A DNA stretch of 64,000 bases from Empedobacter brevis NBRC 14943 = ATCC 43319. GTDB lineage: Bacteria; Bacteroidota; Bacteroidia; Flavobacteriales; Weeksellaceae. The notes under the pieces were generated by a model. The model made no database searches and was not told where the DNA came from. It saw nothing but the letters and a program-made list of their open reading frames with translations. Of this stretch, positions 45,109-54,558 are shown in pieces (positions within the stretch are counted from its first letter, which is position 1; the number at the start of each line of letters is the position of its first letter). The translations under genes were made by a program, and so were the position numbers. The stretch spans positions 1 to 64,000 of the forward strand of contig NZ_KB908300.1 of NCBI RefSeq assembly GCF_000382425.1, read 5' to 3'.

Positions 45109-45558
45109 TTATTTTCTGGGCAATTCTTTCAAAAAATCATACCGTTTTTCTTCAAAGTCCATCTTACAATAAAAATGATTCAAACCATTCGTTACCATTA
45201 ACAACTGGCTTCCTAAAACGATATTATAACGAGCAATTTGATCAAAAGTAGCTTGTGAAATTGTAATATGAGGTGCTTTACACTCTACCATAATCCATGG
45301 TGTTTCTTGTCGGAAAACTACAATATCGGCACGTTTTCGCATTCCTGTTATATCAACCGGAACTTCCAAAGCTATAGCAGAAACAGAATAGCCTAAATCG
45401 TTTATCAAATAATTTAGAACGTGCTGCCTAACCCATTCTTCAGGCGTATAAACCAACCATTTTTTTCTAATTAGGCAAAAGATATACAGTTTATCTTGGG
45501 CTTGTTTCAATCTTATTTGGTATTTTTCGGAAAAATTTAATTGTACTAATTCAGTCAT
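45109..45558 (-). CDS. HsdR_N-like PD-(D/E)xK protein
   Basis: A 149-residue stand-alone domain like the N-terminal nuclease domain of type I restriction subunit R (HSDR_N_2). The nuclease core is visible as RKRADIVVF (catalytic D) and WIMVECKAP (ExK); NYLINDLGYSVSAIALEVPV precedes it. There are no HsdM/HsdS genes, helicase domain or neighbour of a restriction system, so it is not a working type I system. From memory, this gene beside holA is common in Flavobacteriia, which suggests a housekeeping nucleic-acid role. Its ATG is only 3 bp from that of divergent holA; a minus-strand TATCTTTG lies at 45585-45592, inside holA. Confidence 0.85.
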   Translation of the reverse strand: MTELVQLNFSEKYQIRLKQAQDKLYIFCLIRKKWLVYTPEEWVRQHVLNYLINDLGYSVSAIALEVPVDITGMRKRADIVVFRQETPWIMVECKAPHITISQATFDQIARYNIVLGSQLLMVTNGLNHFYCKMDFEEKRYDFLKELPRK

Positions 45559-45561
45559 TGT

Positions 45562-46572
45562 ATGAGTCCTGTAGAATCTTTGATCAAAGATATAAAAAAC
45601 AAAAACTATAAACCGATTTACTTCTTAGCGGGCGATGAGCCGTTTTTCATCGATCAAATTACTGATTTATTGGAAGAAACTATTTTACCGGAAGAAGAAA
45701 AAGGATTTAATCAAACCATCGTTTACGGGCAAGATATAGAAATTGGACAATTAATCGGGATGGCACGTCAATATCCTATGGGAGCAGAAAAAGCGGTTGT
45801 TATTGTAAAAGAAGCGCAACACATGAGCCGTACAATCGATCAATTGGAAATGTATGCCAATCAAGTACAAGAATCGACTGTTTTAATCATTAATTACAAA
45901 GGAAATTCTCTTGACAAACGCAAAAAAATCTATAAAATTCTAAATGAGAAAGGGTTTTATTTTGAGTTTAAAAAGATTTACGAAAGTGAGCTTCCTGCCT
46001 GGATCGAACAAAAAGTTTCGGATAATCAATTTAAAATTGAACAAAAAGCCAAATTTCTTCTGACAGAATATGTTGGTGCAGATTTATCTCGTTTAAATAA
46101 CGAATTGGATAAATTATTTACAATTGTGGGAGCAGACAAAACAATTACAACAAATCACATCGAAGAACATATTGGAATTAGTAAAGATTATAACGTTTTT
46201 GAACTTCGAAATGCCATCGAAACAAAAAACATTGAAAAAGCGTTCAAAATCATCAAATATTTTGAGAAAAATCCAAAGGACAATCCGTATGTTGTTTCAA
46301 TCACTACAATTTTCAATTTGTTTACGAATATTATTCAGGTTCATGTGACGGCAGATAAATCGAAGCAAAATCTAGCAAAAGTCTTAGGTATTAATCCTTA
46401 CTTTGTCCAAGGAATGATGACAGCTGCGAATAATTATCCACTCAAAAAAGCAACGAGAATTATCTCTTTCATCCGCGAATATGATTTGAAAGGAAAAGGT
46501 GTTGGAACAACAGGTAATGTCACACCAAGTCAATTATTGATTGAATTAGTATATAAAATTATGCATCTATAA
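45562..46572 (+). CDS. holA: DNA polymerase III, delta subunit
   Basis: A 336-residue clamp-loader subunit. The AAA+-like N-terminal domain starts with KPIYFLAGDEPFFIDQITDLL, the standard HolA opening. Middle and C-terminal collar domains follow (LTEYVGADLSRLNNELDKL, and a helical C-terminus). It opens the beta clamp and loads it on primed DNA with the gamma and delta-prime subunits. The start codons of holA and the divergent nuclease gene are 3 bp apart, so promoter and ribosome contacts of each lie within the other's coding sequence. Confidence 0.93.
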   Translation: MSPVESLIKDIKNKNYKPIYFLAGDEPFFIDQITDLLEETILPEEEKGFNQTIVYGQDIEIGQLIGMARQYPMGAEKAVVIVKEAQHMSRTIDQLEMYANQVQESTVLIINYKGNSLDKRKKIYKILNEKGFYFEFKKIYESELPAWIEQKVSDNQFKIEQKAKFLLTEYVGADLSRLNNELDKLFTIVGADKTITTNHIEEHIGISKDYNVFELRNAIETKNIEKAFKIIKYFEKNPKDNPYVVSITTIFNLFTNIIQVHVTADKSKQNLAKVLGINPYFVQGMMTAANNYPLKKATRIISFIREYDLKGKGVGTTGNVTPSQLLIELVYKIMHL

Positions 46573-46642
46573 TTTTCATCTATTCAATCCATCAAAAAAA
46601 CTAAATAAGAAATACTAAATTTGTAAAAAATAAAACAAGACA

Positions 46643-47584
46643 ATGGAAAATAACGTAAGAGATGTCATCATTATTGGGTCGGGACCTGCAGGTTATACAG
46701 CTGCAATCTATGCAGCGCGTGCAAACATGAATCCTTTAATTTTAACAGGAATGGAACCAGGTGGGCAATTAACAACAACTACAGATGTTGAAAATTTTCC
46801 AGGTTACCCGGAAGCCGTTACCGGACCAGAATTGATGGCTGATTTACAAAAACAAGCTGAACGTTTTGGGACAGAGATTAAATATGAATATGTAACAGAA
46901 GTCTCATTTGGAGAGAAAGAAGGCGATGTACATACTGTAAAATCGAATAACGGTGAATACACAACTCGTTCTATTATTATTTCTACTGGAGCTACCGCAA
47001 AATATTTAGGTTTAGATGATGAAACAAAATATGCTGGTAGCGGAGTTTCTGCTTGTGCCACTTGTGACGGTTTCTTTTACCGTGGAAAGGATGTTGCTGT
47101 TGTTGGTGGTGGTGATACCGCTGCTGAAGAAGCAACTTATTTGTCGAAACTTTGTAATAAAGTCTATTTATTGGTTCGTAAAGATGAAATGCGTGCTTCT
47201 AAAGCTATGCAGGATCGTGTTGCCAACACACATAACCTGGAGGTTTTATACAACCATGAATTAATTGGATTAGAAGGAAATAATGTCGTTGAGAAAGCTA
47301 GAATTATCAACAATGTTACAAATGAAGAAAAAGAATTAATAGTAGATGGTGTTTTCATCGCTATTGGACACAAACCGAATACAGAACTATTCAAAGGGAA
47401 ATTGAATATGGATGAAACAGGGTATTTAATCACACAAGATCGTTCTTACAAAACAAATGTTCCTGGCGTTTTTGCTGCCGGAGATGTACAGGATTCAGTT
47501 TACAGACAAGCAATTACTGCTGCCGGTTCTGGTTGTGCTGCTGCATTGGACGCAGAACGTTATGTTGCAGAGTTTTTTGACTAA
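46643..47584 (+). CDS. trxB: Thioredoxin-disulfide reductase
   Basis: A 313-residue NADPH-dependent flavoprotein. FAD site GSGPAGYTAAIYAARA (residues 12-27), redox-active C138-A-T-C141 in SACATCDGFF, NADPH site GGGDTAAEEA and the C-terminal FAD motif GVFAAGDVQD are all present. It keeps thioredoxin reduced in the cytosol. A TAAATTTG -7-like element lies about 24 bp before the ATG, and a strong terminator follows, so it is monocistronic. Confidence 0.96.
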   Translation: MENNVRDVIIIGSGPAGYTAAIYAARANMNPLILTGMEPGGQLTTTTDVENFPGYPEAVTGPELMADLQKQAERFGTEIKYEYVTEVSFGEKEGDVHTVKSNNGEYTTRSIIISTGATAKYLGLDDETKYAGSGVSACATCDGFFYRGKDVAVVGGGDTAAEEATYLSKLCNKVYLLVRKDEMRASKAMQDRVANTHNLEVLYNHELIGLEGNNVVEKARIINNVTNEEKELIVDGVFIAIGHKPNTELFKGKLNMDETGYLITQDRSYKTNVPGVFAAGDVQDSVYRQAITAAGSGCAAALDAERYVAEFFD

Positions 47585-47605
47585 TTTTAATATTTCATGA
47601 TATAA

Positions 47606-47638
47606 TAAAAATAGCGGACACTTGTCCGCTATTTTTAT
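47606..47638. terminator. Bidirectional terminator
   Basis: AAAAATAGCGGACA / TGTCCGCTATTTTT with a 2-nt loop between convergent trxB and the metal-efflux operon. Confidence 0.9.
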
Positions 47639-47660
47639 TTAAAAGAAATCTGTAAAATGA

Positions 47661-50600
47661 CTATTCGTATTTATTCCGATAGGTATAATAAAAAACAACC
47701 GGTAGAATTGTAAAGGATAAAATCAAACAAATAATCAACCCTCCTACAATCATAATAGCCAATGGTTTTTGAATTTCTGACCCCATTCCGGTGGAAAGAG
47801 CTGCTGGTAATAATCCCATCGAGCCCATGAGTGCAATCATTACAACTGGACGAATTCTACTTTTGACTCCACTAATAATAGCCTCCTTCAACTTTATCTT
47901 ATGTTTTATATTGTCGCGAATCACACCGATTAAAACTATTCCATCAATAGTCGCTACTCCAAAAAGAATAATAAATCCTATTCCGGCAGATATTCCGAAA
48001 ATTGTTCCGGTTACCCAAAGCGAAATAAATCCTCCAATAAATGCGAAAGGTAAAGTCAAAGCTGCAATAGCTGTATCTTTTACATTCCCAAAATTGGTGT
48101 ATAATAATAGTAGAATCAAAACCAATGAAATAGGGACTACCAGCATCAATTGTTTCGCTGCCCGTTCTTTACTTTCGAACTCCCCTGCCCATTCCATATA
48201 ATTTTCTTTGGGTAGCTTAACTTCTTTTGCTACAACTTTTTTTGCTTCATCAATGGTACTTCCTAAGTCACGCCCCTCTATACTGAAACCAACTCCAATG
48301 TATCGACTATTGCCTTCTCGGTAAATAAATGCCGGCCCTGTTTGATAACCAATTGATGCAATTTCCTGCAATGGTACATTTTGTCCATTACTTGTGGGAA
48401 TTAATATATTCCCGATTTTCTCTGGAGTGTCGCGATAAGCTTCCTGAAAACGGAGAATTACATCGAATTGTCGATCATTTTCATAAAATTTCGTTGCAGC
48501 GCGACCTCCAATCGTCATTTCAATCACTGCCTGAACATCTGCTGTGCTAATTCCATACTTTGCCATTTTGGTATCGCTCAATTCTATTCTAAGTTCTGGT
48601 AAACCTATATTTTTATAAACATTGATATCTGTAATTCCATTCACCTTTTCTATAGATGCGGCTACTTTATTCGCATATTTCTCTAAATCATATAAATCGT
48701 CGCCAAAAATTTTTATGACCAATGAACTTTTAACCCCTGCTACATATTCTTCAACATTGTCTTGAATTGGTTGAGAAAAACCAAATACGATCCCCGGATA
48801 ATGATTCAGTTTAGCTCTCATTTCCTGTATGATCTCATCCTTGGATATCTTTCGTTTCCAATCTTTTTCATCTTTTAATTGCACATTGAATTCAATATTA
48901 AAAAAACCAGTAGGATCTGTTCCGTCATTTGGCCGTCCAGTTTGTGTCAATATAAAATCGATTTCCTCACAATCCTTCTGCATCAATTCTTTCATCTCTT
49001 TCGTCAAGCGAGTTGATTCTTGTAAATTGACACTATTGGGTAAAGTTGCTCGAATATAAATAGCTCCTTCGTTTAACTTGGGAAGAAATTCTGATCCATA
49101 ATGAGAGAATTTAAACAAACAAATGGCTAATATTCCCAAAAATATTCCAATCGTTGCTTTTTTATAGCGGAATGCGGTTGCATATAAACCAAATATGGTT
49201 TTTTGAAAAAATCGGGTGATAAAATTCTCCTTTTCATCCATATTCTTTTTGAAAAGCAGTTTACACATCGCCGGTACATAAGTTAAACTCAAAATCAAAG
49301 AACCTAGTAATGCGTATCCCAATGTAAATGCCAAAGGAGAGAACATTTTTCCTTCTACTTTTTGGAAAGAAAAGATTGGCAATAAAGCAACAATCAGAAT
49401 AATTAAAGCAAAGAAAATATACGATGCCACACTACCGGCACTTTTTTTAATGACGCCCATTTTGCTCATTTTTGCAAAACGTTCGGCTCCTACTTTATGC
49501 TGCATAGTAGCCAACGCCACAAAAACAGTTTCCACAATAACTAAAGTCCCTTCCAACAATAACCCAAAATCTAAAGAACCCATTGAAATCAGGTTGGCAG
49601 GTAACCCCTGTATCTTTAACATGATAATAGCAAAAAGAAACGATAATGGAATAACCGAAGCCACAATAAATGTCGATTTCCAATTGTATAAAAAGATAAA
49701 TACAATTAACGAAACCAGTAAAATTCCTTCAATAATGTTCTTCGATACAGTGTGTACGGTATTATCAACCAATTTAGTCCGGTCAACTACAGTTTCGATC
49801 TTGACATTATCAGGTAAAGTCCTGCTATTTAGTTCTTCTATTTTTGCTTTAAGGTTTGTAATTACTTCTGAAGGATTTTCTCCTCTTAACATGATCACAA
49901 TTCCTTCTACCATATCATCATGTTCATTATAACCAACCTGTCCCAATCTCGGTTTATTTGAAACGACTACGTCTGCTACGTTTTTGATTAAAATAGGTGT
50001 CGAACCATTTAATTTGATTGTAATATTGCCTATATCTTCAATCTTATCCAATAACCCAACTCCGCGAACCACATAAGCCTGATCTCCTTGCTGAATAACA
50101 TCTCCTCCTACATTGATATTCGATTTAGAAACAGCTTCATAAACATCCAATGGTGATAAATCATAATTCTTTAATTCAGTCGGGTTGATTTTAATTTCAA
50201 AGGTTTTCTCTTCTCCTCCAAAACTAACCACATCAGCCACTCCCGGTACAGCTAGTAACTCTCTTTCTATTACCCAATCCTGAATTGCTGTTACTTCTTT
50301 AATCGGAAGGTCACTTTTTATGACATATCTAAAAATTTCACCTGTTGCTCCTGAAGGCGGTTCTATATCAGCATCAGCTCCTTCAGGGAGATCAACTCCA
50401 CTTAATTTGTTGGATACATATTGTTGAGCATAAAAATCATCTACTCCATCTTCAAATTGAACCGTTACAACAGATAATCCAAAAAGAGAAATTGAGCGAA
50501 TATTTGATTTATGCGGAATACTATTCATCACCTTAGAAACCGGCAGAGTTACCAACTTTTCCATCTCTTCTGCACTCCTTCCCGGCCATTGTGTAATAAT

Positions 50601-50753
50601 ACGAGCCCTAGTATTGGTCACATCAGGAAAAGCTTCTATAGGTGTATGTTTCAAAGAAAATATTCCTGCAAAAAGAAGCGTAAAAGTTGCAAATAAGATA
50701 AAGGTGGTATTGCGTAACGAAAAAGTTACGACAGCTTGAACTAACTTTTTCAT
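47661..50753 (-). CDS. czcA: Heavy-metal RND efflux permease (CzcA/CusA family)
   Basis: A 1030-residue HME-type RND pump. Two periplasmic porter domains alternate with 12 TM helices. TM4 reads LDFGLLLEGTLVIVETV (about residues 390-406). The DFG start with three acidic positions is the divalent-metal (CzcA-like) pattern and not the copper/silver pattern, but the canonical DGA...VEN is changed to EGT...VET. The exported metal is therefore uncertain, perhaps Zn, Co, Ni or Cd. It is the last gene of a channel-adaptor-permease operon, 3 bp after the adaptor. Confidence 0.92.
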   Translation of the reverse strand: MKKLVQAVVTFSLRNTTFILFATFTLLFAGIFSLKHTPIEAFPDVTNTRARIITQWPGRSAEEMEKLVTLPVSKVMNSIPHKSNIRSISLFGLSVVTVQFEDGVDDFYAQQYVSNKLSGVDLPEGADADIEPPSGATGEIFRYVIKSDLPIKEVTAIQDWVIERELLAVPGVADVVSFGGEEKTFEIKINPTELKNYDLSPLDVYEAVSKSNINVGGDVIQQGDQAYVVRGVGLLDKIEDIGNITIKLNGSTPILIKNVADVVVSNKPRLGQVGYNEHDDMVEGIVIMLRGENPSEVITNLKAKIEELNSRTLPDNVKIETVVDRTKLVDNTVHTVSKNIIEGILLVSLIVFIFLYNWKSTFIVASVIPLSFLFAIIMLKIQGLPANLISMGSLDFGLLLEGTLVIVETVFVALATMQHKVGAERFAKMSKMGVIKKSAGSVASYIFFALIILIVALLPIFSFQKVEGKMFSPLAFTLGYALLGSLILSLTYVPAMCKLLFKKNMDEKENFITRFFQKTIFGLYATAFRYKKATIGIFLGILAICLFKFSHYGSEFLPKLNEGAIYIRATLPNSVNLQESTRLTKEMKELMQKDCEEIDFILTQTGRPNDGTDPTGFFNIEFNVQLKDEKDWKRKISKDEIIQEMRAKLNHYPGIVFGFSQPIQDNVEEYVAGVKSSLVIKIFGDDLYDLEKYANKVAASIEKVNGITDINVYKNIGLPELRIELSDTKMAKYGISTADVQAVIEMTIGGRAATKFYENDRQFDVILRFQEAYRDTPEKIGNILIPTSNGQNVPLQEIASIGYQTGPAFIYREGNSRYIGVGFSIEGRDLGSTIDEAKKVVAKEVKLPKENYMEWAGEFESKERAAKQLMLVVPISLVLILLLLYTNFGNVKDTAIAALTLPFAFIGGFISLWVTGTIFGISAGIGFIILFGVATIDGIVLIGVIRDNIKHKIKLKEAIISGVKSRIRPVVMIALMGSMGLLPAALSTGMGSEIQKPLAIMIVGGLIICLILSFTILPVVFYYTYRNKYE

Positions 50754-50756
50754 TTG

Positions 50757-51851
50757 TTATTTATTTAATTCTTCATAGATCATCAAGGCATTACGTGAAA
50801 TCACTTTTTCATTTGACTTGAACTTCTCACTAACAAATGTATATGTTTCATTCTGTCCTATTTTTGTTATCCTTCTTGCCTCCATTGTACAATCGTCTTT
50901 ATAAACGACAACATACTCTTTATTGTTTTCAAAAACCAACGCCTTATTTGGAACCGCAAATGCATTACCGATTACATTTTGTTTATTGATTATAATATCA
51001 GCACTCAAACCAGGCATTAAATTCAGGTCCTGATTATCCAAGACAACACGTGCTTTCAGTACATGCTCATTGTCATCAAAAACATTATACACCTTATCTA
51101 TTTTACCTGTATATATACGATCCGGGAAAGCAACAGTTTTCACTTTTACAGCATCACCTGTTTTAACATACTGTAGGTTATTTGCATAAATATTAACCAT
51201 TACCCAAACTTGTTTTAAATTGGAAATAGAAAAAAGATTATCGTCTGAATCAGCTGTAATTGATTGTCCTACACTCATATTTTTTTGTACGATATATCCA
51301 TTTTTAGGAGCCAATATTTGAAATTGTCCGTTTCCTACTGCGCGAAACATTTTCAACGTCGCATTGATTTTATCAATTTCAATTTGTGTTGATTGCAATT
51401 CATGTTCAGCTTCTGTCACTTCTGGTAGTGAAGCCATTCCATCATTTAACAATTCTTTTTTCGTTCTGATTTGTTTTCTAATCAACTCCATTTGGTTTTG
51501 ATAATAGCGTTTCTGTTGGGTCAAATCTAATACCTCGTTCGATCTCACGACAGCTAAAACTTGTCCTTGGTGAACATAATTACCCAATTCAAAATTAACT
51601 TTGTCAATTACTCCTTGTAAAAGACTTTTATAAACAACCAGGTCATTATCGTTGTATTCAATTTTACCTGATAAAGTTAATTGCTCATGAATTGGCTGCT
51701 CAGAAATCGAAACAATTTCTGTCGACTTCTTTAGTTGATCATTTAAACAAAACTTTGTTTCCTGCGGAATTTCTTCTTGTGTTTCTTGTTGATTACAACT
51801 GCTTAAAAACACAGTAAAAGCGGTTAAAAAATAAAATGTTTTTTTCATCAT
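50757..51851 (-). CDS. Heavy-metal RND periplasmic adaptor, lipoprotein
   Basis: A 364-residue CzcB/CusB-type adaptor. I start at the first of two adjacent ATGs (MMKKTFYFL), which places it 1 bp after the channel gene; a longer in-frame start would overlap that gene by 17 bp. The lipobox FLSSC sets the acylated cysteine, so it is lipid-anchored, unlike the adaptor of the drug pump in this window. A lipoyl domain pair (KVNFELGNYVHQGQV and ILAPKNGYIVQKNMSVG), helical hairpin and beta-barrel follow. No N- or C-terminal metal-binding extension with His/Met clusters is seen. Confidence 0.9.
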   Translation of the reverse strand: MMKKTFYFLTAFTVFLSSCNQQETQEEIPQETKFCLNDQLKKSTEIVSISEQPIHEQLTLSGKIEYNDNDLVVYKSLLQGVIDKVNFELGNYVHQGQVLAVVRSNEVLDLTQQKRYYQNQMELIRKQIRTKKELLNDGMASLPEVTEAEHELQSTQIEIDKINATLKMFRAVGNGQFQILAPKNGYIVQKNMSVGQSITADSDDNLFSISNLKQVWVMVNIYANNLQYVKTGDAVKVKTVAFPDRIYTGKIDKVYNVFDDNEHVLKARVVLDNQDLNLMPGLSADIIINKQNVIGNAFAVPNKALVFENNKEYVVVYKDDCTMEARRITKIGQNETYTFVSEKFKSNEKVISRNALMIYEELNK

Positions 51852-51852
51852 A

Positions 51853-53103
51853 TTATAAATCTTGTCCAACGATATAATTCAATTCTTCAACTGTCAATTG
51901 ATAATTTTCCAATAACTCTAAATAAGCCTGCTGGGATTCGCGGTAGGCTTGAATAAAATCTATAAATTCGAGAAGTGTTACCTGCTTATTTTGCAAATGT
52001 TTTTTATAATTATCGATCATTGTCAATTGATCATCATCATTCAGTTCTTTCCATTTCAATAATGATTTATCTAAAAGAACAAGTTGGTTCTGAATACGAT
52101 CAATTGTATTATCCAACTCAAAATATGCAGCATCCATTGTTATTTTCTGCTGACTAACAGTGATTTCAGCTGCTTTTATATTCCCTTTATTGGTATTAAA
52201 AATCGGTAAATCGACACTTAAACCAATTCCTACAAAATCACGCATAATGTTTCCTCCCCGATCATAATTGATTTGAAAGGCCAAATCAGGAACTCGTTGT
52301 GCTTTCTCCAAAACCAATTGTTTTTCAGCTAAGTCAATTTCATTTCCCTGCCTTTTTACTCCAATATTCTGATTGACTGCCTGCTGCTTGATGTCCAATG
52401 GAATTAACTTAGAATGCTGTTCAAAAAGAGAAAAATCGATATCCTCTACCTTTAATTCAGTATTTTGAGTCAACAGTTTTAATTTGTTCAACAATTCAAC
52501 ACCTTGATTATTCAATTCAATTTGATCTTTCTGTAAACCGATCAATTCGGTCTGAAGCCTATAAAAGTCGGCTTTCGGAACATTTTTTAAGTCTGCCTGC
52601 CTCTTATATTGCGTATTCATCTGTTCAAACAGATCGATGCTGTTTTGAAGTTGTTGCTTCGCCAATTGTACATGTGCCAAAGAAAAATAGGTCTGTCTTA
52701 ATTCTTTTTTCAATTCACGAAGTAGTTCCTCGTAATCAAAAAGAGCTGATTTTTTTTCCAGTTCTTTAAGCGCTACTCTCTTTTTTCGTTTACCTGCAGT
52801 TTCAATCAATTGTTCCAATTCAACCGAAATCTGTTGATTTCTCCCATATTTACCAATCAGATAGGGTTGTTCTTCAATATTGTATGTTTTCCAAAGATTA
52901 ACTTCAGAAATACTTAAAGTCGGATTATTCCATACTTTCTCTTGAACTATCTCTGCATCAATTCGATCGATGTTAAACCTATTGGCAATTAATTCATAAT
53001 TTTTTTGAAGAAATGCTGCTTCTAAATTGTCTAATGTGACAGTTTGTGCCTTTGTTTGTATAGCCAAAACAAAAGGGATTGCAACTAAATAAATCGTTTT
53101 CAC
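51853..53103 (-). CDS. TolC-family channel of the heavy-metal pump (CzcC/CusC type)
   Basis: A 416-residue outer-membrane efflux protein with a signal peptide (MKTIYLVAIPFVLAIQTKAQ). Two coiled-coil repeats follow; DLPIFNTNKGNIKAAEITVSQ and QVTLLEFIDFIQAYRESQQAYLE are typical of CzcC-like channels. It is the first gene of the metal-efflux operon. Its promoter region has a -7 element and direct repeats where a response regulator could bind. Confidence 0.9.
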   Translation of the reverse strand: MKTIYLVAIPFVLAIQTKAQTVTLDNLEAAFLQKNYELIANRFNIDRIDAEIVQEKVWNNPTLSISEVNLWKTYNIEEQPYLIGKYGRNQQISVELEQLIETAGKRKKRVALKELEKKSALFDYEELLRELKKELRQTYFSLAHVQLAKQQLQNSIDLFEQMNTQYKRQADLKNVPKADFYRLQTELIGLQKDQIELNNQGVELLNKLKLLTQNTELKVEDIDFSLFEQHSKLIPLDIKQQAVNQNIGVKRQGNEIDLAEKQLVLEKAQRVPDLAFQINYDRGGNIMRDFVGIGLSVDLPIFNTNKGNIKAAEITVSQQKITMDAAYFELDNTIDRIQNQLVLLDKSLLKWKELNDDDQLTMIDNYKKHLQNKQVTLLEFIDFIQAYRESQQAYLELLENYQLTVEELNYIVGQDL

Positions 53104-53123
53104 TTTGTTCTAATTTCAAAGTT

Positions 53124-53182
53124 CAAAAGTAGTTTCCTCAAATTAAGGGAACTTTTAAAACAAATTAGAAATAGATTAGAAA
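53124..53182 (-). promoter_or_regulatory. Promoter and candidate response-regulator site of the metal-efflux operon
   Basis: Minus-strand TACTTTTG (53124-53131) serves as -7; no TTG lies 19 bp upstream. Instead two copies of ATTAGAAA (plus strand 53164-53171 and 53175-53182) stand 11 bp apart, 33-51 bp upstream of the -7, the phase and position usual for an OmpR-type activator. A related element in opposite orientation, TTCTAATTT, lies at 53108-53116. Confidence 0.45.
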
Positions 53183-53201
53183 AGCAATTCAAAGTAGAAA
53201 A

Positions 53202-53238
53202 CCATCTTATTCTTTGCAAAAGCTAACGAATAAGATGG
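53202..53238 (-). terminator. Terminator of the MFS transporter gene
   Basis: Perfect arms CCATCTTATTC / GAATAAGATGG followed on the minus strand by T residues. Confidence 0.8.
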
Positions 53239-53248
53239 CTATTTAATG

Positions 53249-54418
53249 CTATTTTAGTCGACTAATGACAAAAGCATTCATTAAAAAACAAAAGAATAAA
53301 AATAAAGGAAAGGCAATTGCTGACGTTCCATGAAGCATACTCATTATTATGGTTAATCCCCCTACAATACAATAGTAAAATAATCCCAATAATGCTCCGG
53401 CAATTCCTAAATATGCCTTATGATTATTCAACGCATTACTTAAGCAAATTGGTAATATTACCGATAAGCCAAACATCATTAAGAAAATTCCTGCCAATAA
53501 AAATGAGACATTAACCTTCTCTTTTAATGGAAGAAAATTGAGAATAAATAATCCAGCTATTCCTGTAAAGAAAAACAAATTTCCTTTGTTTAAAATTTGT
53601 TTTGCATCAATTAATCCTATCTTTTTTCTACAATAATTAGCCCCTGAAAAACAGGCCGCAGCCACAATAAAACCGATACATCCATATTCAATAATTGAAA
53701 AATGATAATCTTCAATAAAGATAAATGGTGCTTCTCCATAATAACTAAAAATAACACCGTTTATCGTGCCGATTAGAGTACCATAAAGCCAAAAATAACG
53801 ATCTTTACAAATAGAAATAACAATTGATTTGTAACTGTCTGTTATTTTTATGTCACGATTTAACGTTTCTTTCAAACTTATACTCGACCATAAAAAAGCA
53901 AGCACTCCAATTAGAAGTAATAATTTAAAAACCATCGATACATTCCATATTTCGGCTACTACACTTCCTAACAATGGACCAATAGCCGGAGAAAAAGCCA
54001 AAACAGCAGAAATTTTGCTAAAAATGACCATTCTTTCTTTATCGGTACATACATCTCTTAAAATGGTTTGGCTGACATTAGAACCAGCTGCTGCACCAAA
54101 AGCCTGAATAAATCTGGAAAAAAGTAGAAATTCCAATGATTTTGAGATTAAACATAAATAAGATCCCAGTATATACAACAGTATTCCGCAAAGCATACTG
54201 CTTTTTCGGCCAATAAAATCTGAAATAATTCCCCAGCAGAAAACGCCAATTGCAAAACCTATAAAATAAATGCCTAAAGTTTGCTGAATTTGATTTCCAC
54301 TCACATGAAACGTCTTAGCTAAATCTGCTAATGACGGGGTATAAATGGTTTCACTTATTTGAGGAAACCCAATAAGAAATATGATAAGCCATAAAAATGA
54401 CTTGTTTTGATTGTTCAT
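53249..54418 (-). CDS. Bcr/CflA-type MFS multidrug transporter
   Basis: A 389-residue major-facilitator pump with 12 TM helices. TIYTPSLADLAKTFHVSGNQ and FGWGIISDFIGRK-like GVFCWGIISDFIGRKSSM (motif A) identify the DHA1 group, and FSRFIQAFGAAAGSNVSQTILRD is the Bcr/CflA hallmark of TM4-5. Substrates in the family include bicyclomycin, chloramphenicol and other drugs. It lies between the metal-efflux operon and the two-component genes, all leftward, but with its own 140-bp upstream gap and a terminator after it. Confidence 0.88.
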   Translation of the reverse strand: MNNQNKSFLWLIIFLIGFPQISETIYTPSLADLAKTFHVSGNQIQQTLGIYFIGFAIGVFCWGIISDFIGRKSSMLCGILLYILGSYLCLISKSLEFLLFSRFIQAFGAAAGSNVSQTILRDVCTDKERMVIFSKISAVLAFSPAIGPLLGSVVAEIWNVSMVFKLLLLIGVLAFLWSSISLKETLNRDIKITDSYKSIVISICKDRYFWLYGTLIGTINGVIFSYYGEAPFIFIEDYHFSIIEYGCIGFIVAAACFSGANYCRKKIGLIDAKQILNKGNLFFFTGIAGLFILNFLPLKEKVNVSFLLAGIFLMMFGLSVILPICLSNALNNHKAYLGIAGALLGLFYYCIVGGLTIIMSMLHGTSAIAFPLFLFFCFLMNAFVISRLK

Positions 54419-54558
54419 TATATTTAAAATTTAGTGAATAGATATTCTGTGGGAGATAGAAGTAACTCCCATTTAATTTAATTCTCCATAAATTGAGAAT
54501 TTTAAAATGAATACGTTCAGCTAATTTTTAAATAAAAAAACATTTTTCTCTAGAAATA

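Noticed and set aside
45109-45558. A type I restriction-modification system
   Set aside because: Only an HsdR N-terminal-like domain is present; no methylase, specificity subunit or helicase.
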